From: JAEUIE01 sp047602475
Lineage (GTDB): Bacteria > Planctomycetota > Planctomycetia > Gemmatales > HRBIN36
Assembly: GCA_047602475.1 (NCBI GenBank)
Contig: JASGHE010000007.1
Coordinates: 124,001-188,000, forward strand
DNA length: 64,000 nt
Reading direction: 5' to 3'
In this document: one piece after another, positions 44,533 through 51,014 of the stretch
Position numbering within the stretch: the stretch's first letter is position 1
Layout: each line of letters starts with the position of its first letter
Notes under the pieces: model-generated
The model's database searches: none
Told to the model about the DNA's origin: nothing
What the model saw: the letters and a program-made list of their open reading frames with translations, nothing else
Program-made: the position numbers and the translations under genes

Positions 44533-46196
44533 CGAATGGGCGTGTCGCCAACGTAAATCGCCGGTTCCAGATCGAACCCGGCGAGAGTTCGCCAGGTGGC
44601 CACCACGACCTCCGATCGTCCGTCGTTTGACCAGATCAGAGGCGTCATGTAGGAATCGTGGGAAAACGGCGGCGTGACACGCCAGCGTTCGTGGCCAGTG
44701 AGCTTGTCATAGGCGATGAGGGCGCTGGGGTGATCCGCTCCGTCCTCCGCCACTGGGTCGTCGCCGTGGCCCGCCCATTCGCGATCACGGTACACGATCA
44801 ACAACTCGTTGGCCAGGACAGGAGAGGAACCGGCTCCGTACCGTGTGAAATTAGCATAGCCTGGATTGGGTTTCAGCCAGAGCAGCCGACCGTCACGGTT
44901 AAGAGCTGCGATGCTCGAACCAAAGTCGGCATAGATACGCTCACCGTCGGTGACGGGCGTGGGTGTAGCGTAGCTGTTGAGTGTATGCTTCTTCTCAGTG
45001 GGCGAGACCAGTACCGGAGTTTGCCAGAGGACCGTGCCGGTGCGTGCGTCCAGGCACACCACCACACGCAGCATTCCAGACATCGGTTGCAACTCATTCG
45101 CCCACCAGAACTGGACGAACGCCAACGCCGTCAGCCCAACGGCAAGCAAACGGCTGCCTGCCGGAATCGCCGGCCAACCCTTGCGAAGGCCCAGCGCGGA
45201 AACCACCGCCGCACTCGCGATCAGGAGACATCCGGGAATGACATACCAGACCCGCAGGTCCAGATCGATCGGACGATTGATCTCGCTCAGCGGTGTATTC
45301 CAATACAGCCAGCCGGCCAAGACTAGGACCAGGGTGATGCCGACCCACCGGTCGGGCCGGTTTTGCGGCAGCCAACCCACGGCTGCGGCCACAGTCCCTA
45401 ACCCAAGGCCGCCTGAGACCAGCCAGACCCTCCACGGTTGGCCGGCTTCCCAGAACCATTCCGGCCGCGCGATGACCAACACGCTCGCCACAATCGAAGC
45501 CAGCGTGCAGCAGACTGATAAAGCCAACATCAAGAGAGCCAGGAGATGTGGCGCCTTCGTCGGGTCCGTCGCGGACCCGGTCACCTGCCGGCGGGCATGC
45601 AGAGCCACCGCAGCAAACACCACGATAAGGGAGCCCAGGCTGGCCACAAACACTTGACGCAGGTACAGCTTTTCCACAAGGGGATGGTGCGCGTCCAACG
45701 TCGGTGTGGCGCCGATCCATCGAACATCATCAGCCCAGAACAAGCCTGGCCTGAGCATGATCAGGGTCGTGAGAGCCACGGCCAGGACCGTAAGGCCCCC
45801 CAGGAGGCCGACGAGCCCGATTCGGTACCACGAACCCGGCGCATCGTGGATGAGCCAGCGCCACTCCTTGCTCAGCCAGGATACCAGTCTCGCCATAGTG
45901 ACGACGGCGAGGCCCACCGCCAGCGTGTACCAGGGGTTGCGCTGTTCGCCTTCGTAAGCGGTGGTCACATAGACTCGGCCTTGACTGACGATGGGAGACG
46001 ACACTCCTTGGCCCGGAATCGGTGTTGTCCAACGGATATTCGTCGAATCAGTGCCCCATCGTACTGGCAGTTCTTTTTCCTGGGAGCAACCTAGCCCCGC
46101 CGGCCCGCGGAACTGAGGCCAATCCTCGGCTAGAGCGAATGGTGTGCAAAGTAGCTGAGCGATCACGACCAGAATAAGAGCGTCCCACGGATGCAA
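44520..46196 (-). CDS. PQQ-like propeller protein with inserted membrane domain, N-terminal segment
   Basis: 558 residues; TTG start (a stop lies just upstream in frame and no ATG precedes the signal peptide). The signal peptide ends CTPFALA, and EDWPQFRGPAGLGCS is the usual beginning of planctomycete PQQ-repeat proteins. After one blade (IRWTTPIPGQGVSSPIVSQGRVYVTTA), residues about 88-370 form seven or so membrane helices. The propeller then resumes (VVVCLDARTGTVLWQTPVL, YATPTPVTDGERIYADFG, ALIAYDKLTGHERWRVTPPFSHDSYMTPLIW). The reading frame is lost at DLEP near 44565. GC-rich codon use stands out from its neighbours. Role unknown; possibly a membrane-bound dehydrogenase-like or scaffold protein. 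Confidence 0.82.
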   Translation of the reverse strand: MHPWDALILVVIAQLLCTPFALAEDWPQFRGPAGLGCSQEKELPVRWGTDSTNIRWTTPIPGQGVSSPIVSQGRVYVTTAYEGEQRNPWYTLAVGLAVVTMARLVSWLSKEWRWLIHDAPGSWYRIGLVGLLGGLTVLAVALTTLIMLRPGLFWADDVRWIGATPTLDAHHPLVEKLYLRQVFVASLGSLIVVFAAVALHARRQVTGSATDPTKAPHLLALLMLALSVCCTLASIVASVLVIARPEWFWEAGQPWRVWLVSGGLGLGTVAAAVGWLPQNRPDRWVGITLVLVLAGWLYWNTPLSEINRPIDLDLRVWYVIPGCLLIASAAVVSALGLRKGWPAIPAGSRLLAVGLTALAFVQFWWANELQPMSGMLRVVVCLDARTGTVLWQTPVLVSPTEKKHTLNSYATPTPVTDGERIYADFGSSIAALNRDGRLLWLKPNPGYANFTRYGAGSSPVLANELLIVYRDREWAGHGDDPVAEDGADHPSALIAYDKLTGHERWRVTPPFSHDSYMTPLIWSNDGRSEVVVATWRTLAGFDLEPAIYVGDTPIRWNR

Positions 46197-46970
46197 GGTA
46201 GCCCACTGCGTTTGACCGGGTCAATCGTGATCAGTGTCGTACAGCACATGACGTCACCAACATTCTGCCACGCTTAACTGCCAACTGGCTCCCGAACTGC
46301 CTTCACCGAGGTCTCAACACATATCCCATTTCAGGCATGTTATGAATATTCTGCGGCGTGAACCGTCTACGTATCCTGCACATGTTCGACTGAAGAGAAA
46401 ACCTCTCTGCTTCAGTAAGTGACAGTTCGCATTGGCATCCTACTGTATGGTGAGCTTTACGGCATAAAAGCGTGTCGAAACTAATAACGTGGTTAACGCA
46501 CTGCGCCAGCCAGAGAGTGTGGAGTTTTAGCGTCAGGTTTCAGTTATTTCCCATTTGTATTATGACTTTGTCGTTGTGGAGAGAGCAGGGGTTCGTTCAT
46601 AGATTTCGTCGTTCTGGCCCAAGCTGGTCGAATAACTTTCCGGGGTGTGGGAGAGAGGGGGTAACGCAAGAAGGAAACAGATTCTGCGTAGCAATCGATT
46701 CTCAGAATGTTTAGCCTGGCGAAAGTGTCGCGAAAAAGAAAATGTGGAATATCCATGAACCTGAAGTATCTCACTCCGGTCTGCTCTATTACTGCAGAAC
46801 AAGCCTGACTTGTCTGCAAAAGGGGCAGGCATCTTACCCGAGGAAGCGATGTTCAGTTTGCCGTCTAATTCAAGTTCGGAATGGATACATCAGCGTAGCT
46901 TGCGCCAATCTGCCTTGCTCTCGCTTTATCCATTGCGCACCTGACGCCCCATCATGTAAGTGCCTTCACA
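46197..46970. other. Long intergenic region upstream of the tRNA array
   Basis: About 770 bases without a convincing coding frame. It contains a degenerate hairpin repeat at 46492-46538 and ends at a strong plus-strand terminator. Because that terminator needs a transcript, 46550-46970 may encode an untranslated RNA; I recognise no known RNA family (not RNase P, tmRNA, SRP or 5S). Confidence 0.5.
46492..46538. repeat. Copy of a dispersed hairpin repeat
   Basis: The sequence starting GTTAACGCACTGCGCCAGCC is clearly homologous to the hairpin at 59452-59493 (GTTAACGCAGAACGCCAGCC). Its right arm (GGAGTTTTAGCGT) has decayed, so the stem is weaker here. Confidence 0.65.
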
Positions 46971-47004
46971 GGCCGGGCGTCGTGAGATGCCCGGCCTTTT
47001 TCTT
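46971..47004 (+). terminator. Rho-independent terminator just upstream of the tRNA array
   Basis: GGCCGGGC / GCCCGGCC stem with a 10-base loop, followed directly by TTTTTCTTT. The first tRNA starts 12 bases later, so either a separate RNA ends here or the array is preceded by an attenuator. Confidence 0.8.
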
Positions 47005-47016
47005 TGCCTGGATCAT

Positions 47017-47088
47017 GAGCTGGTAGCTGAGACGGTTTAGCGGCGGTATGAAGCACCGCAGAGGAGGATTCGAGCGCCTCCCGGCTCA
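47017..47088 (+). tRNA. tRNA-Phe (GAA)
   Basis: Acceptor GAGCTGG/CCGGCTC, anticodon stem GCGGT/ACCGC with loop ATGAAGC, discriminator A. D-stem is only 3 bp and the T-stem has one A-G mismatch, so it is less regular than average. No encoded CCA. First gene of the array. Confidence 0.75.
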
Positions 47089-47092
47089 CTTT

Positions 47093-47164
47093 GGCCCGTT
47101 CGTCTACTGGTCAGGATACCGGTCTTTCAACCCGGGGAAGGCGGTTCAATTCCGCTACGGGCTA
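47093..47164 (+). tRNA. tRNA-Glu (TTC)
   Basis: Acceptor GGCCCGT/ACGGGCT (one G-U pair), anticodon loop CTTTCAA, T-loop TTCAATT, discriminator A, no CCA. Similar in body to the Glu(CTC) gene at 48143. Confidence 0.88.
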
Positions 47165-47228
47165 CTTCGAGAAGTTCACAGATGATGCATTGGAATCTGT
47201 TGAAACGAACAAGTCCCATCCATCCTAT

Positions 47229-47300
47229 GGGGCTGTGGCGTAACGGCAGCGTATCCGCCTTTTAAGCGGTAAGGTGTGGGTTCGAATCCCTCCGGCCCTA
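47229..47300 (+). tRNA. tRNA-Lys (TTT)
   Basis: Acceptor GGGGCTG/CGGCCCT, anticodon loop CTTTTAA with CCGC/GCGG stem, T-loop TTCGAAT with one T-T mismatch in the T-stem. Body shares the GTAACGGCAGC D-arm with the genes at 47383 and 47458. No CCA. Confidence 0.82.
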
Positions 47301-47307
47301 TTCAACT

Positions 47308-47379
47308 TGGCCCGTAGCTCAATGGCGAGAGCTGGCTTCTTATAAGGGCAAGATAAGGGTTCGATTCCCTCCGGGCCAA
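47308..47379 (+). tRNA. tRNA with anticodon TAT (Ile, AUA), irregular
   Basis: Acceptor TGGCCCG/CGGGCCA perfect, D-stem GCTC/GAGC, anticodon loop CTTATAA giving TAT. The anticodon stem is weak (two G-U pairs, one mismatch) and the T-stem has one A-C mismatch. Most bacteria read AUA with a lysidine-modified CAT tRNA, so a UAU anticodon is uncommon. Possibly degenerate. No CCA. Confidence 0.7.
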
Positions 47380-47382
47380 TTG

Positions 47383-47455
47383 GGGATTCAGGTGTTATCG
47401 GCAGCATACCTGGCTCTTAACCAGCGAGGTGACGGTTCAAGTCCGTCGAGTCCCA
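47383..47455 (+). tRNA. tRNA-Lys (CTT)
   Basis: Acceptor GGGATTC/GAGTCCC, anticodon stem CTGG/CCAG with loop CTCTTAA, T-arm GACGG TTCAAGT CCGTC, discriminator A. Starts 3 bases after the previous tRNA. No CCA. Confidence 0.87.
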
Positions 47456-47457
47456 CT

Positions 47458-47528
47458 GTACCCGTGATGTAACGGCAGCTTACCTGCTTGCTATGGAGGA
47501 TGTGCGGGTTCGATTCCCGCTGGGTGCT
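47458..47528 (+). tRNA. tRNA with anticodon GCT (Ser) on a class I body, irregular
   Basis: Acceptor GTACCCG/TGGGTGC (G-U pairs), T-arm GCGGG TTCGATT CCCGC, anticodon stem CCTGC/GGAGG with one mismatch and loop TTGCTAT. It lacks the long variable arm required by normal serine tRNAs and its D-arm matches the Lys genes beside it. A standard Ser(GCT) exists at 48609. Charging identity is uncertain. Confidence 0.65.
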
Positions 47529-47533
47529 TTGCT

Positions 47534-47607
47534 CAGGATGTAGGAAAGCCTGGAAATCCGCCGGTTTTGGGCACCGGAAATCGTGGGTTCAAATCCCACC
47601 GTCCTGA
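47534..47607 (+). tRNA. tRNA-Pro (TGG)
   Basis: Acceptor CAGGATG/CGTCCTG, perfect anticodon stem CCGGT/ACCGG with loop TTTGGGC, T-arm GTGGG TTCAAAT CCCAC, discriminator A. No CCA. Confidence 0.9.
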
Positions 47608-47614
47608 CTGATCT

Positions 47615-47686
47615 TGCGGTGTGGCCCAATGGTAAGGCGGCTCCCTGTTAAGGAGACGATTGCAGGTTCGATTCCTGCCGCCGCAG
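47615..47686 (+). tRNA. tRNA-Asn (GTT)
   Basis: Acceptor TGCGGTG/CGCCGCA, anticodon stem CTCC/GGAG with loop CTGTTAA, T-arm GCAGG TTCGATT CCTGC, discriminator G as usual for Asn. No CCA. Confidence 0.92.
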
Positions 47687-47697
47687 CTGAAAACCAA

Positions 47698-47769
47698 TCC
47701 GGGGTTGTCTAATTGGTAGGACTTCGGGCTCTGAACCCGCTGGTGTTGGTTCGACTCCAACCTCCGGAA
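47698..47769 (+). tRNA. tRNA-Gln (CTG)
   Basis: Acceptor TCCGGGG/CTCCGGA, anticodon stem CGGG/CCCG with loop CTCTGAA, T-arm GTTGG TTCGACT CCAAC, discriminator A. No CCA. Confidence 0.92.
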
Positions 47770-47772
47770 CTA

Positions 47773-47797
47773 CCCCTCACCCCGTAGGAGAGAGGGG
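47773..47797. repeat. C-rich/G-rich hairpin repeat inside the tRNA array
   Basis: CCCCTC ... GAGGGG with a 13-base loop, in the spacer between Gln and Leu tRNA genes; same type as the REP-like repeats at 3.05, 39.2 and 48.56 kb. Confidence 0.55.
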
Positions 47798-47804
47798 ATA
47801 AGGA

Positions 47805-47878
47805 GGCTCGGTAGGCAACTGGCAGACCACCTTTGCTTAAACCAAAGGATGCTGTGGGTTCAAATCCCACTCGAGCCA
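47805..47878 (+). tRNA. tRNA-Leu (TAA), short variable arm
   Basis: Acceptor GGCTCGG/TCGAGCC, perfect anticodon stem CTTTG/CAAAG with loop CTTAAAC, T-arm GTGGG TTCAAAT CCCAC. Only about 6 bases lie between anticodon and T-stems, whereas bacterial Leu tRNAs normally have a long variable arm. No CCA. Confidence 0.82.
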
Positions 47879-47887
47879 CAGATGATT

Positions 47888-47963
47888 GTCCTCGTGGAGC
47901 AGCGCAGGAGTGCTCGCCACCCTGTCAAGGTGGAGGCCGTGGGTTCAAATCCCATCGGGGACG
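47888..47963 (+). tRNA. tRNA-Asp (GTC)
   Basis: Acceptor GTCCTCG/CGGGGAC, perfect anticodon stem CCACC/GGTGG with loop CTGTCAA, discriminator G as usual for Asp. No CCA. Confidence 0.92.
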
Positions 47964-47966
47964 CTC

Positions 47967-48044
47967 GGCACGGTACGCAAACCGGTAAAGCGGCCAAGCT
48001 CAAACCTTGGCGAGTGTCTGTGGGTTCGACTCCCACCCGTGCTA
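47967..48044 (+). tRNA. tRNA-Leu (CAA), short variable arm
   Basis: Acceptor GGCACGG/CCGTGCT, perfect anticodon stem CCAAG/CTTGG with loop CTCAAAC, T-arm GTGGG TTCGACT CCCAC. Variable region is only 9 bases (CGAGTGTCT). Near-duplicate of the Leu(GAG) gene at 48393 (same D-arm CGCAAACCGGTAAAGCG). No CCA encoded. Confidence 0.85.
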
Positions 48045-48055
48045 CCTCGTAACAC

Positions 48056-48137
48056 GCATCGGCTGGGCATTGGCGAGCCTCGGTGGCTGTAACCCACCCG
48101 CATTCTTGCTTTGCAGGTTCAACTCCTGCCCGATGCA
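48056..48137 (+). tRNA. tRNA-Tyr (GTA)
   Basis: Perfect acceptor GCATCGG/CCGATGC, anticodon stem GGTGG/CCACC with loop CTGTAAC, long variable arm (about 14 bases) as in bacterial Tyr tRNAs, T-arm GCAGG TTCAACT CCTGC. No CCA. Confidence 0.92.
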
Positions 48138-48142
48138 CTTTC

Positions 48143-48216
48143 GGCTCGTTCGTCTATCGGCTTAAGGATGCCAGCTTCTCATGCTGGAGAGAGGGGTTCG
48201 ATTCCCCTACGAGCTA
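48143..48216 (+). tRNA. tRNA-Glu (CTC)
   Basis: Acceptor GGCTCGT/ACGAGCT, perfect anticodon stem CCAGC/GCTGG with loop TTCTCAT, T-arm AGGGG TTCGATT CCCCT. Paralogue of the Glu(TTC) gene at 47093. No CCA. Confidence 0.9.
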
Positions 48217-48224
48217 TTGATCAT

Positions 48225-48306
48225 GGCCAAGTGGTGTAATTGGTAAACACACGACGCTTAGAACGTCGCGCCTTCAGGCATGGGAGTTCGACTCTCCCCT
48301 TGGTCA
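48225..48306 (+). tRNA. tRNA-Leu (TAG)
   Basis: Acceptor GGCCAAG/CTTGGTC, perfect anticodon stem CGACG/CGTCG with loop CTTAGAA, true long variable arm with a GCC-TTCA-GGC stem, T-arm GGGAG TTCGACT CTCCC. This is the only Leu gene of the array with canonical class II shape. No CCA. Confidence 0.92.
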
Positions 48307-48307
48307 C

Positions 48308-48383
48308 TGCGGGGTGGACTGGAGTATGGTTCCAGCACGGTCTCATAAGCCGTTTGACGCCGGTTCGAATCCGGCCTCCGCAC
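48308..48383 (+). tRNA. tRNA-Met (CAT)
   Basis: Acceptor TGCGGGG/CTCCGCA with a T1-A72 pair, anticodon stem ACGGT/GCCGT with loop CTCATAA, T-arm GCCGG TTCGAAT CCGGC. It lacks the C1-A72 mismatch and the three G-C pairs of an initiator, so elongator Met (or lysidine-modified Ile) is more likely. No CCA. Confidence 0.85.
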
Positions 48384-48392
48384 TTCACTTAT

Positions 48393-48470
48393 GGCTGAGT
48401 ACGCAAACCGGCAAAGCGGCCAGGTCGAGAGCCTGGTGAATGTCTGTGGGTTCAACTCCCACCTCGGCTA
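48393..48470 (+). tRNA. tRNA-Leu (GAG), short variable arm
   Basis: Acceptor GGCTGAG/CTCGGCT, anticodon stem CCAGG/CCTGG with loop TCGAGAG; base 33 is C instead of the near-universal U. Variable region of 9 bases (TGAATGTCT). Near-duplicate of the Leu(CAA) gene at 47967. Confidence 0.8.
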
Positions 48471-48478
48471 CTCTCAAT

Positions 48479-48550
48479 GATCCCGTGGTCCAGCGGCGAC
48501 GACTCCTGGCTTACATTCAGGAAACGATGGTTCGAGTCCATTCGGGATTA
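48479..48550 (+). tRNA. tRNA-Val (TAC)
   Basis: Acceptor GATCCCG/CGGGATT, anticodon stem CCTGG/TCAGG with loop CTTACAT, T-arm GATGG TTCGAGT CCATT, discriminator A. No CCA. Confidence 0.9.
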
Positions 48551-48560
48551 TTTGCAAGAA

Positions 48561-48600
48561 TCCCCTCACCCCAACCCCTCTCCCCAGAGATGAGAGGGAA
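48561..48600. repeat. C-rich/G-rich hairpin repeat inside the tRNA array
   Basis: TCCCCTCACCCC AACCCCTCTCCCC and then GAGATGAGAGGG: the classic planctomycete-type CCCCTCACCCC...GAGAGGG repeat, in the spacer between Val and Ser tRNA genes. Confidence 0.6.
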
Positions 48601-48608
48601 GAAGTTTG

Positions 48609-48694
48609 GGAAGGTAGCCGGATATGGTTGGCCGGGCCTCTCTGCTAAGGCGGCTCTCGTTACTGAGATAAGGGTTCGAATCCCTTACCTTCCG
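48609..48694 (+). tRNA. tRNA-Ser (GCT)
   Basis: Perfect acceptor GGAAGGT/ACCTTCC, anticodon loop CTGCTAA, long variable arm with a CTC...GAG stem (class II), T-arm AAGGG TTCGAAT CCCTT, discriminator G. The anticodon stem has one mismatch. No CCA. Confidence 0.9.
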
Positions 48695-48700
48695 CATTAT

Positions 48701-48773
48701 GCCCTGATGGTGAAATGGATTATCATACCTCGCTTCGAACGAGGTGTTCCGGGTTCAAATCCTGGTCAGGGTA
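48701..48773 (+). tRNA. tRNA-Arg (TCG)
   Basis: Acceptor GCCCTGA/TCAGGGT, perfect anticodon stem CCTCG/CGAGG with loop CTTCGAA, T-arm CCGGG TTCAAAT CCTGG, discriminator A. No CCA. A TCG anticodon is rarer in bacteria than ACG. Confidence 0.9.
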
Positions 48774-48817
48774 CTGACATCACTCCCCTTTAGTAAGAGG
48801 TGAAACAGACTAAACAT

Positions 48818-48892
48818 GGTGTTCGTGGTGTAGTGGTCTGGCATGCGACTCTGTGAAAGTCGTGGTGGTGGGTTCGATTCCCCCCGGACACC
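48818..48892 (+). tRNA. tRNA-His (GTG)
   Basis: Acceptor GTGTTCG/CGGACAC with the extra G at -1 opposite C73 typical of His, perfect anticodon stem CGACT/AGTCG with loop CTGTGAA. T-stem has one mismatch. Last gene of the array. No CCA. Confidence 0.92.
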
Positions 48893-49232
48893 CTGATGAC
48901 GAAAGAGAGCATAGCCATCACCTGATTTGAGCGGGGACGTTTGCTTGACAGGTATCTCGAAATGCCATCAAAAGCCAGTCATTTAAGAGGCCATTTCATT
49001 GAAGATGTGTGGAAAGTTTATAATGGAAACATCATTCGAAGTCTTGTCACGGTTCTAAATGATGTACGCTCCTCACCGCCTCATATTCCGATTGTAAGGG
49101 CGAGTTACTTCAACTTCTTAGATTTGATTGGAATTTATCGTTTGCAAAGAACATATACCGATTTAGCATGAGCTTCCATAATGCCTAAATTGCCTATTTT
49201 AAGGCAAGCGTTGTCTGAATCGGGAGCCTCAC
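48893..49232. other. Intergenic region after the tRNA array
   Basis: About 340 relatively AT-rich bases. A 66-codon ATG frame (48963-49171) encodes a small basic peptide of no recognisable family and has no ribosome site, so I do not call it a gene. No terminator hairpin was found directly after the His tRNA. Confidence 0.5.
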
Positions 49233-51014
49233 ATGTTTCGTGGTAGCAATCGACAAGTAAGCAGAAACAACATCCAGCCTAACAGACTTGGAAGTCGATG
49301 GTTTTCACCTATTGAAAGAGTGCTCGACTGGTTGTCTTCTTCACCGTCCTCCCCTTCAGTAAAGAGGCCGAGATTCCGTCCCGATCTGGTTCAATTGGAA
49401 GATCGGGTGGTGCCATCGACCATTACCTGGACCAACCGTGGCGTCAACAATGGAGCGGATAGCGACAATTTCACTGCGACCTATGGAGCGGCCAACGCTG
49501 CCCTGGCTCGGGCTATTGTTGATCGTGCCATTCAGGACTGGCAAAACGTCATTACGTCGTTCAACTATCAGGCTTTTGGTGGAGTGAATCAGCCAGTAGC
49601 TGCTGATACTTACACCTTGAACATCAGCGCGTCCAATCTTGGCGGCGGAGGCCGTGGTGTCACCAACAACGTCAAAGCTGATGCACAGGGCCGGCTTTAC
49701 AGTGCCAGCATCGGCCTGGATGATAATGGCGGCGGTGTAGGTTGGTTCTTTGACACCACCCCAAACGATGACGCGGAATTTACTACCCTCCTGAACCAGT
49801 TCTCAGCGAACGGCCCCAATGCGCTGAACGGTAATGATTACTACCGTACTATTGTGCATGAAATGGGCCATGCCATGGGTATTCTGGTGGGAAACGTCTC
49901 CAGCGGTACTGCCCACATAAATAATTTGCTGACCCCTTACGGTGTTGATCCCGTCGATGGCGTTTCCACTCTGTACCTTTTCCAGGGCGCTAGTGTAACT
50001 GCCAGCCTCACTGATAATGGTGGCGGACACACCTATGAAGGCCCATCTGTGGGTGGAAATCCGATTCACCCGTTTGACCTGCTCAATGCAGGCCGCACCG
50101 TTGGCTTCCCGCCTCCCACGCGAGAACTGATCACCGATCTCGATGCCAAGATATTGCAAGACGGTTACGGCTACACCATCAAACTCCCCTCGACGATCAA
50201 CACGTTCTATGCCAATCTCAATACCACCACCGGTGTGCTGACGATTAATGGCAGCCCTGGTACCGTGGACGACAATATTCTTGTCGATAATCAGAACGGC
50301 AGCTTGCGTGTCGTGGTCAACGGCACCGAAGAGATCTTCAACGGGGCCAGTGTTACTTCCATCAATGTGCTGGCTGGGGCTGGTGATGATTCGATTACCA
50401 TTGCCGGCAGCGTCGCTCTTCCCGCAACCATTGATCCCGGCACTGGGGATGATCAGGTTCACACCGGTGGCGGTGTTACCACGGTTACTTCAGTAGCCGG
50501 CGACGGAAATGATCTCCTTGATTTCAGCAACAGCCCGGTCGGCGTAAATTTCACCGTACAAGGCGGCGACTCGGTCATCGGCAGCCAGTTCAACGACAAA
50601 GTCACGGTCGATAGCACCGGCGGTTTGATCACCAGTCCGATCTTCTTCGACGGTGGGGCCGGGTTCAACACTCTGGTGCTCACTCAGACCGGCGGAACCA
50701 CTCAAACCAGCGATACTTACAGAGTCGGACCGAATCCTGGTGAAGGCTCGAGCGTCATCACCGGACCTGGCGGCACGCAGTCGGTGACTTTCAAGAACCT
50801 GTCTCCAGTGCAGGACAATGTGCCTGCTACCACAACTACCATCTTTGGCACTAACGCTGACAACGCCATCAATTATTCCCAGGGTCCCGGCGGCGGTATC
50901 TTCACCGGGAACACCGGCTTCGTCACCGTCGATAATCAGGAATCCTTCGAGTTCAACAACAAGACCAATCTGGTCATCAACGGTCAGCGCCGGGCAGCGA
51001 TACGATCAATTTGA
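49233..51014 (+). CDS. Giant LEDR-motif repeat protein, segment 1 (HExxH metallopeptidase-like N-terminus)
   Basis: Start of a gene that spans 49233-59389 (about 3,400 residues if intact) but is cut into nine reading-frame segments. GGGAG precedes the ATG. An Arg-rich, non-hydrophobic N-terminus leads to LVQLEDRVVPSTITW (residues 53-67). Residues 65-310 resemble a zinc metallopeptidase: HEMGHAMG at 209-216. The third ligand expected at position 219 in metzincins is Val, so another residue must serve or the site is dead. Beta-rich repeats follow. Sense is lost after TNLVINGQ near base 51000, where two inserted bases fit the shift. Confidence 0.87.
   Translation: MFRGSNRQVSRNNIQPNRLGSRWFSPIERVLDWLSSSPSSPSVKRPRFRPDLVQLEDRVVPSTITWTNRGVNNGADSDNFTATYGAANAALARAIVDRAIQDWQNVITSFNYQAFGGVNQPVAADTYTLNISASNLGGGGRGVTNNVKADAQGRLYSASIGLDDNGGGVGWFFDTTPNDDAEFTTLLNQFSANGPNALNGNDYYRTIVHEMGHAMGILVGNVSSGTAHINNLLTPYGVDPVDGVSTLYLFQGASVTASLTDNGGGHTYEGPSVGGNPIHPFDLLNAGRTVGFPPPTRELITDLDAKILQDGYGYTIKLPSTINTFYANLNTTTGVLTINGSPGTVDDNILVDNQNGSLRVVVNGTEEIFNGASVTSINVLAGAGDDSITIAGSVALPATIDPGTGDDQVHTGGGVTTVTSVAGDGNDLLDFSNSPVGVNFTVQGGDSVIGSQFNDKVTVDSTGGLITSPIFFDGGAGFNTLVLTQTGGTTQTSDTYRVGPNPGEGSSVITGPGGTQSVTFKNLSPVQDNVPATTTTIFGTNADNAINYSQGPGGGIFTGNTGFVTVDNQESFEFNNKTNLVINGQRRAAIRSI

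Noticed and set aside
46550..46970. RNase P RNA, tmRNA, SRP RNA or 5S rRNA upstream of the tRNA array
   Set aside because: I looked for their conserved cores (for example GAGGAAAGTCC, the tmRNA tRNA-like ends, the SRP GGAAG loop) and found none.
48308..48383. Initiator tRNA-fMet
   Set aside because: Position 1-72 is a T-A pair and the anticodon stem lacks the three consecutive G-C pairs, so an elongator-type Met tRNA is more likely.
47225..48455. Small minus- and plus-strand frames across the tRNA array, including peptides of the GGIRTH type
   Set aside because: They are translations of tRNA T-arms and acceptor stems, a well-known source of false gene calls.
48963..49171. 66-codon frame after the tRNA array
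   Set aside because: No ribosome site, no recognisable family, AT-rich intergenic composition.
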